A stretch of 64,000 nt of DNA from Vibrio tubiashii ATCC 19109. GTDB taxonomy: Bacteria > Pseudomonadota > Gammaproteobacteria > Enterobacterales > Vibrionaceae. How positions within the stretch are numbered: position 1 is the first letter of the stretch; each line of letters starts with the position of its first letter. Location: contig NZ_CP009356.1 in the NCBI RefSeq assembly GCF_000772105.1, positions 124,001-188,000 on the forward strand. Direction: 5' to 3'. Below are positions 54,710 to 62,231 of this stretch, one piece after another. The position numbers and the translations under genes are program-made. The notes beneath the pieces are model-generated. The model saw only the letters and a list, made by a program, of their open reading frames with translations, did not search any database and was not told the origin of the DNA.

Positions 54710-55633
54710 ATGTTGCTCAACGATCTGCTTGTCGTGATGAAAGTCGCCGAGCTTCGCAGTATCACCGCCGCCGCCAATAGCCTAGACATGCAAGTCGCGA
54801 CCGCGAGTGCCGCACTCAAACGCGTAGAGAAAAACCTTGGCCTAGAGCTGTTTATCCGTTCGACCCGCCAATTGCGCCTGTCACCCGCAGGCGAACGCTA
54901 CCTGCCTCAGTGCCAGCAAGCGCTGCAGTTACTCGATAGTGCGCGACTCAATATTCAGGCCGATTTGGCTGAGCTGGGGGGAGAAATGCGTATTGCGTTG
55001 TCTTCTGATCTGGGTCGAAACGTGGTCACCCCTTGGCTCGATGAGTTCCTTGGCCAACACCCCAATCTCACGCTGCGCAGCAATATCAGCGACAGCAACA
55101 TCGATTTCTATCGCGATGCCATCGATATGGCGTTGCGCTACGGTTCACCGACCGAAAGCCATCTGTACGGTTTTAAAATCTGCGATGTGCCGCGTTTGCT
55201 CTGCGCGGCGCCCGCCTACCTCGACACGCATGGCACCCCTTCACACCCTCACCAGTTGGCGGCGCACAACGGCTTGTGCTATCAGCTCAACGATGTGGTC
55301 CAAGAGGAGTGGCAGTTTGTCCATGGCGAGCACACCATCAAGGCCAAACTGCAGGGGGATCGGATCTCAAATGACGGCGATCTGGTGCGACGTTGGTGTG
55401 TGTCGGGGTATGGTATGGCCATCAAATCATGCCTCGATATGGCAGACGATTTACTCAGTCAACGCGTGATCAGTGTGATGCCCGACTATACGCCGACCCC
55501 AACAGAGTTGTGGTTGGTGTGCCCCAGCCGTCAATCCATCACGCCGACCGTCCGCCTGCTGCGCGATTATCTCAAAACCCGCACTCAGGCGTTACTTTCC
55601 GCGCTCGCCGCGCGCCAGCTTATCCCGAGCTAA
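54710..55633 (+). CDS. LysR-family transcriptional regulator
   Basis: This is a 307-residue LysR-type regulator. The N-terminal helix-turn-helix (about 1-60) reads LLVVMKVAELRSITAAANSLDMQVATASAALKRVEKNLGLELFIRSTRQLRLSPAG, and the remainder is the periplasmic-binding-protein-like effector domain (about 88-295: GEMRIALSSDLGR, DMALRYG, VSGYGMAIKS). I chose the Met at 54710 because the longer frame (54683) overlaps the thioesterase gene. The target is not predictable; the adjacent thioesterase is in the same orientation and the convergent OpuAC-type gene is 20 bp away. Confidence 0.88.
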   Translation: MLLNDLLVVMKVAELRSITAAANSLDMQVATASAALKRVEKNLGLELFIRSTRQLRLSPAGERYLPQCQQALQLLDSARLNIQADLAELGGEMRIALSSDLGRNVVTPWLDEFLGQHPNLTLRSNISDSNIDFYRDAIDMALRYGSPTESHLYGFKICDVPRLLCAAPAYLDTHGTPSHPHQLAAHNGLCYQLNDVVQEEWQFVHGEHTIKAKLQGDRISNDGDLVRRWCVSGYGMAIKSCLDMADDLLSQRVISVMPDYTPTPTELWLVCPSRQSITPTVRLLRDYLKTRTQALLSALAARQLIPS

Positions 55634-55652
55634 GCGCGCCAAGTCGACCGGG

Positions 55653-56435
55653 CTAGAATGGGTGCGTATCCAGCCATGCGCGTGTCACGGCATCTAAGCA
55701 TTGCCCCTCTCGTTGAACCTGGTGGTCGAGCTCGGCGATAATGGTGTTCGAGAAACGAAGCGCATCGAGTCGCGCCAATTGCTCTGGTGTAAACCGAACA
55801 CGACGATCGTCACGCAGTAGCAGCACAGCGCGATCCACACCGCCCAGCAACCCTTTGGGATCGTCCAAGTCACGGATGCGATACTTATGGTGTAAAAATT
55901 GAGGTTGCCACAGCGGTACCACCACCCATTGTTGTTGTTCTACCGCCTGTTCAAAGGCGTCAAAGCACGCTTCCTCACTGCCGGTATGAAAGCGGTAACC
56001 CACTTCTTCAAGACCGTACGCCACCATCATATGGATTGAAAAACGCGTGATCCCTGCGCCTGGATTGATGCCTTGAATATCTCGGCTCATTTTTGCTCGC
56101 ACGTCCGGCTTCAGCAAATCCTCGACACTGGCAACCTGATCAACTGGCACGTAATCGGGCACCCCCCACAGCGCATACGGTTGATAATGAAGGCCAAGCT
56201 CCAGTAGTGGCACCGTGGCTTCAACTTGACTTTTGTACACGCCATGGCTCGATGGCAGCCACGCCGAGCTCAACATGTCGATTGCACCCGAGGCCAACTG
56301 GGCAAAATTTTCCTGATGCGGTGCGTACACGCGATCGACCTCAAACCCCATATCGACCAACACATGACGAACCAGTGAAGCCGTAACTCGGTGAAAAGAG
56401 AGATCCGTGACTCCCATTGTGATTGATTGTGGCAT
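55653..56435 (-). CDS. Cytosolic OpuAC/ProX-type substrate-binding protein
   Basis: This is a 260-residue protein of the OpuAC family (glycine betaine/choline binding proteins of ABC importers): VTDLSFHRVTASLVRHVLVDMGFEVDRVY, IDMLSSAWLPSSHGVY, GINPGAGITRFSIHMM, VVPLWQPQFLHHKYRIRDLDDP. It begins directly with the domain (MPQSITMGVTDLSF) and has no signal peptide, and no permease or ATPase gene is nearby. It may act inside the cell as a ligand sensor or carrier rather than in transport. Ribosome binding site agagga. It is 76 bp downstream of the royal-jelly-family gene, probably one operon. Confidence 0.78.
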   Translation of the reverse strand: MPQSITMGVTDLSFHRVTASLVRHVLVDMGFEVDRVYAPHQENFAQLASGAIDMLSSAWLPSSHGVYKSQVEATVPLLELGLHYQPYALWGVPDYVPVDQVASVEDLLKPDVRAKMSRDIQGINPGAGITRFSIHMMVAYGLEEVGYRFHTGSEEACFDAFEQAVEQQQWVVVPLWQPQFLHHKYRIRDLDDPKGLLGGVDRAVLLLRDDRRVRFTPEQLARLDALRFSNTIIAELDHQVQREGQCLDAVTRAWLDTHPF

Positions 56436-56511
56436 TCGTTTTCCTCTCTAGAGATACCCTTTTGGATCGTGGCGATGCCCGCACCGCCACAGCGAAGACG
56501 TACAATGCACA

Positions 56512-57594
56512 TCACTCAAGTTTGAGGCGCACAATGCGATAAGGCTTGTTTGCTTCTTCCTCGCCCTCATTCATGACGGGATGCAGATGCAACGCATTTT
56601 GCGTGAGGTACAAATAACCTTTACCTAAGGCAAAACCGTCCACCCAGTTGAGCAACTGATCATCTTGGGCGAGCAAGCGATAGCCAGATTCGTCGGCCAC
56701 TCCAATGGCATTTTTCTCCAGATCCCCCACATAAATCCGCCCATTTTCCGCCATGACCATCCCGTCGCTCGGTCGTTTTTCGCTATAAAACTCGATGGTT
56801 TGGGCGAGCTGATCGGGCGCTACTTTAGGGTCTGCCAAGGCGGCAGCAGGTAGGCGGTAGATCGCACTGCCGTTGACGGTCCCAAAGTAGACCCACTCAT
56901 TGTTCGCATCGATCGTGATGGGGTTGAGGCCGAGATACACAGGTTGTGCTTGTCCATCTTGGCGCTTGGTCGCCAACGGTGAACCGTCAATGCTGACTTG
57001 GTGAAGCGGTGCCATCAACGCTTTATGCGATTCAAGCACACGCCGCGCCTGACCCGTGTTGAGGTCCACCACCACAAATGCTGGTGCCGCCTCCCCAACG
57101 ATGTTGCCTAACGTGGTGTCAGCAATGTACATTCGATTGCGTTGGGTATCGAGGGCGAAATCCTGGAAGAATGAATTCTCCACCATCACGGAAGGACTGA
57201 GCGTAATGCGCTGAGCAAGCTCGTGATTCACACTGTCCCAAGCGACAATCTGAGCAGGCGCGCTGGCACTGCCCATGTCCAACATCCAAACCGTCCCGTC
57301 TTTGGTGCTGTCAATGCCAATGACTGACGACAGGCCGACTTCGCCAAGCTCAGGGCCATCGGCCCAGTCTTCGGTCGGAAAGGCGCGTGTTGTGCCGTCG
57401 TCGAGCAATTCCATTACCCGATATTTTGGGTTTTCCAGTGGGTGCATGGACATGATGACGCGTCCTTGCTCTGTGACGGTCAGGTTGCCAGGTCGTGTAC
57501 CATTTAACTCCGCCACCACCTCTAACTCGCTCGCCTGAGTCGCATGGACTCCCATCGCCGCCATTAGGGCAATCCCTGTTTTCAGCCTGTTCAT
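56512..57594 (-). CDS. Exported major-royal-jelly/yellow-family beta-propeller protein
   Basis: This is a 360-residue exported protein (signal peptide about 1-22, ends HATQAS) of the MRJP/yellow family. Beta-propeller features are GNLTVTEQGRVIMSMHPLENPKYRVMEL, SVIGIDSTKDGTVWMLDMG, FFQDFALDTQRNRMYIADT, LGLNPITIDANNEWVYFGTVNGSAIYRLP and SDGMVMAENGRIYVGDLEKNAIG. Bacterial members are often annotated as dopachrome-tautomerase-related or SMP-30-like, with no proven function. The expected length of the family is ~350-400. It is first in a presumed two-gene operon with the OpuAC-type gene. Confidence 0.82.
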   Translation of the reverse strand: MNRLKTGIALMAAMGVHATQASELEVVAELNGTRPGNLTVTEQGRVIMSMHPLENPKYRVMELLDDGTTRAFPTEDWADGPELGEVGLSSVIGIDSTKDGTVWMLDMGSASAPAQIVAWDSVNHELAQRITLSPSVMVENSFFQDFALDTQRNRMYIADTTLGNIVGEAAPAFVVVDLNTGQARRVLESHKALMAPLHQVSIDGSPLATKRQDGQAQPVYLGLNPITIDANNEWVYFGTVNGSAIYRLPAAALADPKVAPDQLAQTIEFYSEKRPSDGMVMAENGRIYVGDLEKNAIGVADESGYRLLAQDDQLLNWVDGFALGKGYLYLTQNALHLHPVMNEGEEEANKPYRIVRLKLE

Positions 57595-57726
57595 CTTGAA
57601 CCTCTCTGTACGCCCGCACGCATCGTTTGGGCTCCTTGTGAATGTCTGCCGATCATACGTGTGGCGTTTGAGACTAAAAACAGGCTAATAATTTAATTTT
57701 TCTCAAATATTAATTGAATAACAGCT

Positions 57727-58524
57727 TCAACGAGCTGAGCGGCAGGCACGGCCAACGTGGGTCGCAATGACGTCAAACCGCTCACCCAGTACAAAGGTCA
57801 GATTCTTGGCTTGGTTTACGTCCCCGTACACGCAAGACACATTATAATGGTGGCGCGTCGCCGCAATCAGTAACTGGTGGATAGGCCCGTTCTGTAAGCC
57901 CGTGGTTGGATCACGTAAGTAGTGATAGAGCTGACGACTGGCGGGCTCGTCTTGGTAAAAATAGGTGGTGTCAAGATGGTCAGCATGCTGCCAGGTTGGT
58001 TTTGCCACACCCCAAGCGAATGTGTACCGATGGACCACATCGGCCGTTTGAATACCGGTCACCAACATCAACACCATCACAAGAAGCCCTTTCACGCCCC
58101 CCAAGCGGTGAGGCAGTTTCGTCTCCCTTTGCCCCACATCGGGGTGGGGTTTCGCCGCACCGAGATAGGCCGTGACAGGGGTGGACGCATGAGGACGTTC
58201 GACCAACTCGACCACATTCGCGAACAGCAGGTACCCCTGTTGAGGCACGGTCTTGATGTATTTTTGTTCCTTACCGCTGTCGCCAAACGCTAACCGTAAT
58301 TGGGCGATACTCTGGGTTAAGCTGCCCTCGGAGACCACCCGGTTGGGCCACACTTTGGTCATCAGTTCTTGCTTGGACACCACCTTTCCCTGATTGGCCA
58401 GCAAGACAGTCAGCAAGCGACACTCCGGACCGTTAAGTTTTTTCGTGTGTTGGGTGCGCGCGTGCGTCAGTTGCACTTTGTCGAGAGGCGTGAATCCCCA
58501 TATCCCTTGCCCACTTGTGCTCAT
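57727..58524 (-). CDS. ToxR-like transmembrane regulator, paralogue B
   Basis: This is a 265-residue protein with a cytoplasmic winged helix (about 10-105; LNGPECRLLTVLLANQGKVVSKQELMTKVWPNRVVSEGSLTQSIAQLRLAFGD), a linker, one membrane helix (about 145-165; LLVMVLMLVTGIQTADVV) and a ~95-residue periplasmic domain with two cysteines (VSCVYGD and the C-terminal RACRS). This is the ToxR/TcpP/VtrA architecture. It is clearly paralogous to the protein encoded at 59179-59991, including YTFAW, TYFYQDEPASRQLYHYL and AKNLTFVLGERF. I chose the Met at 58524 (MSTSGQG). It lies 186 bp downstream of the partner-protein gene and probably has its own promoter. Confidence 0.82.
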   Translation of the reverse strand: MSTSGQGIWGFTPLDKVQLTHARTQHTKKLNGPECRLLTVLLANQGKVVSKQELMTKVWPNRVVSEGSLTQSIAQLRLAFGDSGKEQKYIKTVPQQGYLLFANVVELVERPHASTPVTAYLGAAKPHPDVGQRETKLPHRLGGVKGLLVMVLMLVTGIQTADVVHRYTFAWGVAKPTWQHADHLDTTYFYQDEPASRQLYHYLRDPTTGLQNGPIHQLLIAATRHHYNVSCVYGDVNQAKNLTFVLGERFDVIATHVGRACRSAR

Positions 58525-58709
58525 ATTGTGCCCTCTACTCAACGAGTTTTATCGCGAAGAAGGCAAAGCATGAGGCCGTCGAATGCCTCCCCCTTACCAC
58601 GCTCTCCATGCGATCAGAGGGTCATGTTACGACGCGTGACAACCAGGAAACACCCGTTCCAATTTGAATGGCTATCAATTGAGATTTGAAGAAGGCACAA
58701 GGCAGATTG

Positions 58710-59195
58710 TTACTTTCTTCGCACCACACATTTGACGCTGCCTTCCAATAGCTTCATGTAACACAGCACCGGACCTTGTTGATGGATGATCTGCAAAGTC
58801 TCACTGGTTAGCCGGCCTAACGCATGGGCTTCGACATCGACCACTTTTTGTACCCCAGGCAGCCCACTGTCCAATGAAAACTGAGAAAACTGAACCAGGT
58901 TGTGACTGTAAAACTCGGCTAAGTAGCTGAAATGAATGGCTTTGTCTTCACCCGCGATCATCCGGCTGGTGTAGGATTTATTGCGAAAAAACATCTGAGC
59001 ATCAAGTGTATGAAAGTCTTCAATGTAATACACCTCGCCATTAGGTCGGTAGTTGGCACTGTTGCTGTAATACAGCTGACTGCTCTCTCCATCCATGAAG
59101 GCCGGGCGATCGCGAACTTTCAGAGTCACGTTTGCCAGGGTGGTGAGCAACGCCAGCAACAGGGACAATTTGAGCCCGTTATCGGCAGACATCAT
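58710..59195 (-). CDS. ToxS/VtrC-like membrane partner protein
   Basis: This is a 161-residue protein with one N-terminal membrane helix (LKLSLLLALLTTLANVTL) and a periplasmic beta-rich domain (SSQLYYSNSANYRPNGEVYYIEDFHTLDAQMFFRNKSY) ending in two cysteines. Its start (59195 or 59192) overlaps the stop of the upstream ToxR-like gene by 14-17 bp. Position, size and topology match VtrC, which forms a bile-salt-binding lipocalin-like heterodimer with the periplasmic domain of VtrA in Vibrio parahaemolyticus, and ToxS/TcpH more generally. Sequence identity to those is not obvious, so the call rests on architecture and context. Confidence 0.68.
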   Translation of the reverse strand: MMSADNGLKLSLLLALLTTLANVTLKVRDRPAFMDGESSQLYYSNSANYRPNGEVYYIEDFHTLDAQMFFRNKSYTSRMIAGEDKAIHFSYLAEFYSHNLVQFSQFSLDSGLPGVQKVVDVEAHALGRLTSETLQIIHQQGPVLCYMKLLEGSVKCVVRRK

Positions 59196-59991
59196 CGATC
59201 GTACCCCCAATGAATTGGAACCGCTCACCTAACGCGAAGGTCAGGTTTTTGGCATTTTGCATATCGGTATGGGCATCCGTGTACACACAGGCGACGTAGT
59301 AGTGGCGTACCCCTGTCGACACGAGCACACGACTGATCTGGTGATCGTTGGCAATCGCGCTGTTGGCACTCAAATAGTGATAGAGCTTGCGACTAGCGTG
59401 GCTATCCTGATAGAAAAAAGTGGTACTGCCACGATTGACCGTTTTCCATGTATCCAACTGCACGTCCCAGGCAAAGGTGTAACGATGGACCGCTTCCGCA
59501 GTTTGGATGGCTGCGATCACCAGCAGCAGCCCAGCCGCGATTTTTTTACCCCATGAGATCCACCGGGTTTGAGGCTCAATGGGCGGGTCAAGCGGCGCTT
59601 CTTCTCGCCCCAACGCTAAGTCTGGTGACGCGCTCAGCTCTGAGCGCTCAGAGTCTGATTCTACAAGTTCAATCAGGTTATCAAACAACAGGTAGCCTTG
59701 ATAAGGCACGGTTTTAATCACGTCTTGATCTTTACCATTGTCGCCCAGTGCCAAGCGTAACTGAGCAATACTTTGAGTCAGGCTCGCATCAGAGACCACG
59801 CGTCCAGGCCAAGCCATGGTAAGCAGATCGTGCTTCGCGACAACCTGACCCTGGTGAGCGAGCAAAACCTCAAGCACGCGACATTCCGGGCCCTTAAGTT
59901 TCTTCACTTGTTTGGTTTGCACATGGATCAGTTGATCCTTATCCAGTGGCGAAAACTGCCACACCGACGTGCCATTGATATGTTTTGTCAT
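59179..59991 (-). CDS. ToxR-like transmembrane regulator, paralogue A
   Basis: This is a 270-residue ToxR-type regulator: winged helix (about 12-108; LKGPECRVLEVLLAHQGQVVAKHDLLTMAWPGRVVSDASLTQSIAQLRLALGD), acidic linker, one membrane helix (about 146-165; IAAGLLLVIAAIQTAEAV) and a periplasmic domain of ~100 residues with two cysteines (VACVYTD; DDVCR at the very end). It is translationally coupled to the VtrC/ToxS-like gene. Signals acting on the periplasmic domain (bile, redox, osmotic) would be passed directly to DNA binding. Targets are unknown; the toxin genes at 37-50 kb are obvious candidates, which is inference. Confidence 0.85.
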   Translation of the reverse strand: MTKHINGTSVWQFSPLDKDQLIHVQTKQVKKLKGPECRVLEVLLAHQGQVVAKHDLLTMAWPGRVVSDASLTQSIAQLRLALGDNGKDQDVIKTVPYQGYLLFDNLIELVESDSERSELSASPDLALGREEAPLDPPIEPQTRWISWGKKIAAGLLLVIAAIQTAEAVHRYTFAWDVQLDTWKTVNRGSTTFFYQDSHASRKLYHYLSANSAIANDHQISRVLVSTGVRHYYVACVYTDAHTDMQNAKNLTFALGERFQFIGGTIDDVCR

Positions 59992-60175
59992 TCAACCCAC
60001 TTCCCCTAATGCATCGTGGTACCTCTTCTGGGTACTGATTGTTTGTCGTCACTCCTACTCTCTTTGAGCTGGCATCGCTTGCGGCCGCTGGCCACACTCA
60101 CGAGACACGCCGATGGTTGGCCTTTCCTTCAGCGATGTGATCACGTCCTCCTGCCCTTTGCCCACCCCGTAGGGA

Positions 60176-60895
60176 TCAACGTTGCGCTTCCTCCGTGACG
60201 GCAATCATTGCCGCGATTTGTCCCTGTAACCCCGCCAACACCACGTCGACATAGCGGTTAAAACTGTCGTTCATTGGCTGCTCGTGCCCATTTTGCCAAC
60301 GTAAGACAAAAGCTCGATTCATCATCTTCGGCAAGCTTCGCGTTAGGTTCGGATAGTCAGCCGCGTTGAGCCTATCGGCCTTGGCTTGCAACTGATCGCG
60401 CCATTGTTGCAGATCTTCTTGAGGCAGGTGCCCAAATTCCATCGTCGCGAAACCACACATGGCCGCCACTGTCGTGTTATACATAGTCACAAGGTGCCGC
60501 TCTGGGCACTTCATTTCAAGTAATGCGGTAAGGACCCCTTCCAGCAGGCTGGGGTTTTGATGCGCATTTGCCAAGAGTCGCGCGCCAATCAGATCCGAGA
60601 CATGCGGATGTTGCTTAATCGCTTCTCGATAGTTCTGAAACAGCGCGTTCAGCCAACCCTGCCCGGTCAATGCCTCATCACTGGGTGTGACATTGGACAT
60701 CACCCTATTGGCAATTTCACCCAGTAAGGCATTTTTGTTGTGGAAATACCAATAGATCGCGGTGGGATAAGTCTCCAAACGTCGAGCAAGGTCGCGAATA
60801 CTGAACGCCTGGATCCCCTTCTCTGCCAGTAATCGTAGCGACTCGTCTAAAATGAGCGCCTTGGACAAAGAAGGCGTGTTCGCTTTTCTTTTCAT
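60176..60895 (-). CDS. TetR-family transcriptional regulator
   Basis: This is a 239-residue TetR-type regulator. The DNA-binding helices (about 10-58) read ALILDESLRLLAEKGIQAFSIRDLARRLETYPTAIYWYFHNKNALLGEIANRV, followed by a TetR_C-like ligand domain (about 80-235; the C-terminal part resembles the TetR/AcrR group with long C-domains). The upstream region contains ACCGA-N4-TCGGT at 60991-61004, a likely autoregulatory operator. No efflux gene is adjacent in the window. The next genes are the divergent double-glycine peptide genes (~550 bp away), which it might also control. Confidence 0.85.
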   Translation of the reverse strand: MKRKANTPSLSKALILDESLRLLAEKGIQAFSIRDLARRLETYPTAIYWYFHNKNALLGEIANRVMSNVTPSDEALTGQGWLNALFQNYREAIKQHPHVSDLIGARLLANAHQNPSLLEGVLTALLEMKCPERHLVTMYNTTVAAMCGFATMEFGHLPQEDLQQWRDQLQAKADRLNAADYPNLTRSLPKMMNRAFVLRWQNGHEQPMNDSFNRYVDVVLAGLQGQIAAMIAVTEEAQR

Positions 60896-60990
60896 AACCC
60901 GTTACCTAGAGTGCTGCTGTGCATACGATGTTTGCGTCCTTAATGGCTCTCGAAGCGTGGCGGTGTCGTGCACGATATGACGCTTGCTAA

Positions 60991-61004
60991 ACCGACCGCT
61001 CGGT
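60991..61004. promoter_or_regulatory. Candidate TetR operator
   Basis: ACCGA-CCGC-TCGGT is an inverted repeat about 95 bp upstream of the tetR-family start codon, similar in form to other TetR/AcrR operators. Confidence 0.45.
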
Positions 61005-61409
61005 GGACAGTTGGACATTTTCATTGTACACCGAACAATAATGCACGCAAGGTATCCCCCAAGAGTGCTGATCCCCCCTTCTGACCACCGCTAATCTACG
61101 GAATTCAAAGCGGTTTTATCGTTGATCAACAACAGGTCGTCTTTACGTTATACAAAAAATGGGCGCCGTTAAGTACCATTTGGCTCAGATCCACACCCGA
61201 AAAGAGACATTGTGCCGATCTGAAACCCACACACATCAGGACGCGTTCCGCTCTCTATTCCTTCAGTCAATGATTTAACGTATTTATTTATCTAATATAA
61301 ATATCGTTCATATAAAAATGGAACGGCAATAAAACGACATTCTTTGTCGGTATTTCGGATATCCTTTATTATTTCCATTGATTCAATGATTGACGTTAAT
61401 TATTTTTTA

Positions 61410-61430
61410 ATGGCCAGAGCAACTGGTCAT
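61410..61430 (+). promoter_or_regulatory. Leader hairpin upstream of the first peptide gene
   Basis: ATGGCCAG (61410-61417) and CTGGTCAT (61423-61430) pair at 7 of 8 positions, followed by TTTTAAT and then the ribosome binding site aaaagg of the gene at 61450. It could be an attenuator or part of the 5' untranslated leader. Confidence 0.4.
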
Positions 61431-61449
61431 TTTAATAAAAGGTAAATGT

Positions 61450-61650
61450 ATGAAGAAGCAACAATTAACTCATCATGAAATGAAAAGCGTCAGCGGCGGT
61501 GGCGTCGGCTTGATCAATGGAACGGCGAAAGTAACCGATGGTCTCTTTCGTGTCATTAATGCCTCTGGTCATGGGGTTGATGGATTAACCCGCCCGTCTC
61601 CAAGGCCTAAAAACGGTAACCTCTGCTGCAGTAACAGCCGCCGCATCTAG
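61450..61650 (+). CDS. Double-glycine-leader peptide precursor 1
   Basis: This is a 66-residue precursor. The leader MKKQQLTHHEMKSVSGG has the classic class II bacteriocin/microcin form (charged start, hydrophobic positions, Val-Ser-Gly-Gly). The core of about 48 residues has a glycine-rich amphipathic first half (GLINGTAKVTDGLFRVINASGHG) and an invariant tail with GLTRPSP, PKNGN and CCSNSRRI. The tail is nearly identical to that of the second precursor at 61968. Good ribosome binding site (aaaagg). It is followed at once by its own terminator. Adjacent genes (a C39-like protein and an HlyD adaptor) support export with leader cleavage. I know no described bacteriocin with this tail. Confidence 0.82.
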   Translation: MKKQQLTHHEMKSVSGGGVGLINGTAKVTDGLFRVINASGHGVDGLTRPSPRPKNGNLCCSNSRRI

Positions 61651-61967
61651 TATTAAACGGAGCTTGCGCTCCGTTTTTTTGTCTCTTCGCCATCCCGACC
61701 CCTCATCAAAAGACATTAATGACATCAATATCTTTTAATAGTGTTTTATTTACTTTTCTATTAATAGAAGTAGAAAATAAATACATCACCCCTCCACAAC
61801 AATACTATTTGGATTGTATTTACGTCAGATAAAGGACATTCATCCTATATTTCGTTGTTTTCTAAAAATGAATTGAATAGTTTGAAATCGAGTTTTATAG
61901 AACAGTCAGTTTGGCAATCCATTAAAACTCAACTTGGTAATCAAAAATAAATTAAGGAAATACGATT
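61651..61967. other. Spacer between the two precursor genes
   Basis: This is a 317-bp AT-rich spacer with the terminator of precursor 1 (61655-61676) and a perfect 14-bp palindrome, TTCTATTAATAGAA (61756-61769), a candidate operator. It should contain a separate promoter for precursor 2. Confidence 0.5.
61655..61676 (+). terminator. Terminator of precursor 1
   Basis: AAACGGAGC (61655-61663) pairs with GCTCCGTTT (61668-61676) around a TTGC loop and is followed by TTTT. It begins 4 bp past the stop codon. Confidence 0.9.
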
Positions 61968-62174
61968 ATGAAAAAAACACAACTATTAACTCAAGAAGAA
62001 ACAAAGCAAGTGAGCGGCGGTGGCGTGGTTGGCGCAATTGACGGGGCTGGTGCGGTTGCAGACGGTTTGTCTCGTCTACTCGAATCGGCTGGTTTGGGTG
62101 TTGAAGGCCTAACCCGTCCATCACCAAAACCAAAAAACGGCAACGTATGTTGTAGCAACAGCCGCCGCATCTAA
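61968..62174 (+). CDS. Double-glycine-leader peptide precursor 2
   Basis: This is a 68-residue paralogue of precursor 1. The leader MKKTQLLTQEETKQVSGG is clearly related. The core starts with a more hydrophobic glycine/alanine-rich helix-prone stretch (VVGAIDGAGAVADGLSRLL) and ends in the same tail elements: GLTRPSP, PKNGN and CCSNSRRI. Differences between the two cores are concentrated in the first half, the tail differing at only two positions. The ribosome binding site is taaggaa. Only a weak hairpin (62182-62204) separates it from the 459-residue gene, so partial read-through is likely. A two-peptide bacteriocin, or two variants of a single signal or toxin, are both possible. Confidence 0.82.
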   Translation: MKKTQLLTQEETKQVSGGGVVGAIDGAGAVADGLSRLLESAGLGVEGLTRPSPKPKNGNVCCSNSRRI

Positions 62175-62181
62175 TCGGCGC

Positions 62182-62204
62182 AGGCGGGGTATTGAGCTCC
62201 GCCT
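62182..62204 (+). terminator. Weak hairpin between precursor 2 and the export/modification genes
   Basis: AGGCGG (62182-62187) pairs with CCGCCT (62199-62204), followed by TCTTCTC rather than a clean T-run. Its strength suggests partial termination, giving more precursor than downstream protein. Confidence 0.45.
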
Positions 62205-62231
62205 TCTTCTCCTGCGAATTGGACCACTGTT

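Larger units (their letters stand above)
60896..61449. other. Divergent region, TetR / double-glycine peptide genes
   Basis: This is a 554-bp spacer, GC-rich near tetR and very AT-rich near the peptide gene. It holds a candidate TetR operator (60991-61004) and a leader hairpin at 61410-61430. No gene is visible in it. Confidence 0.5.
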
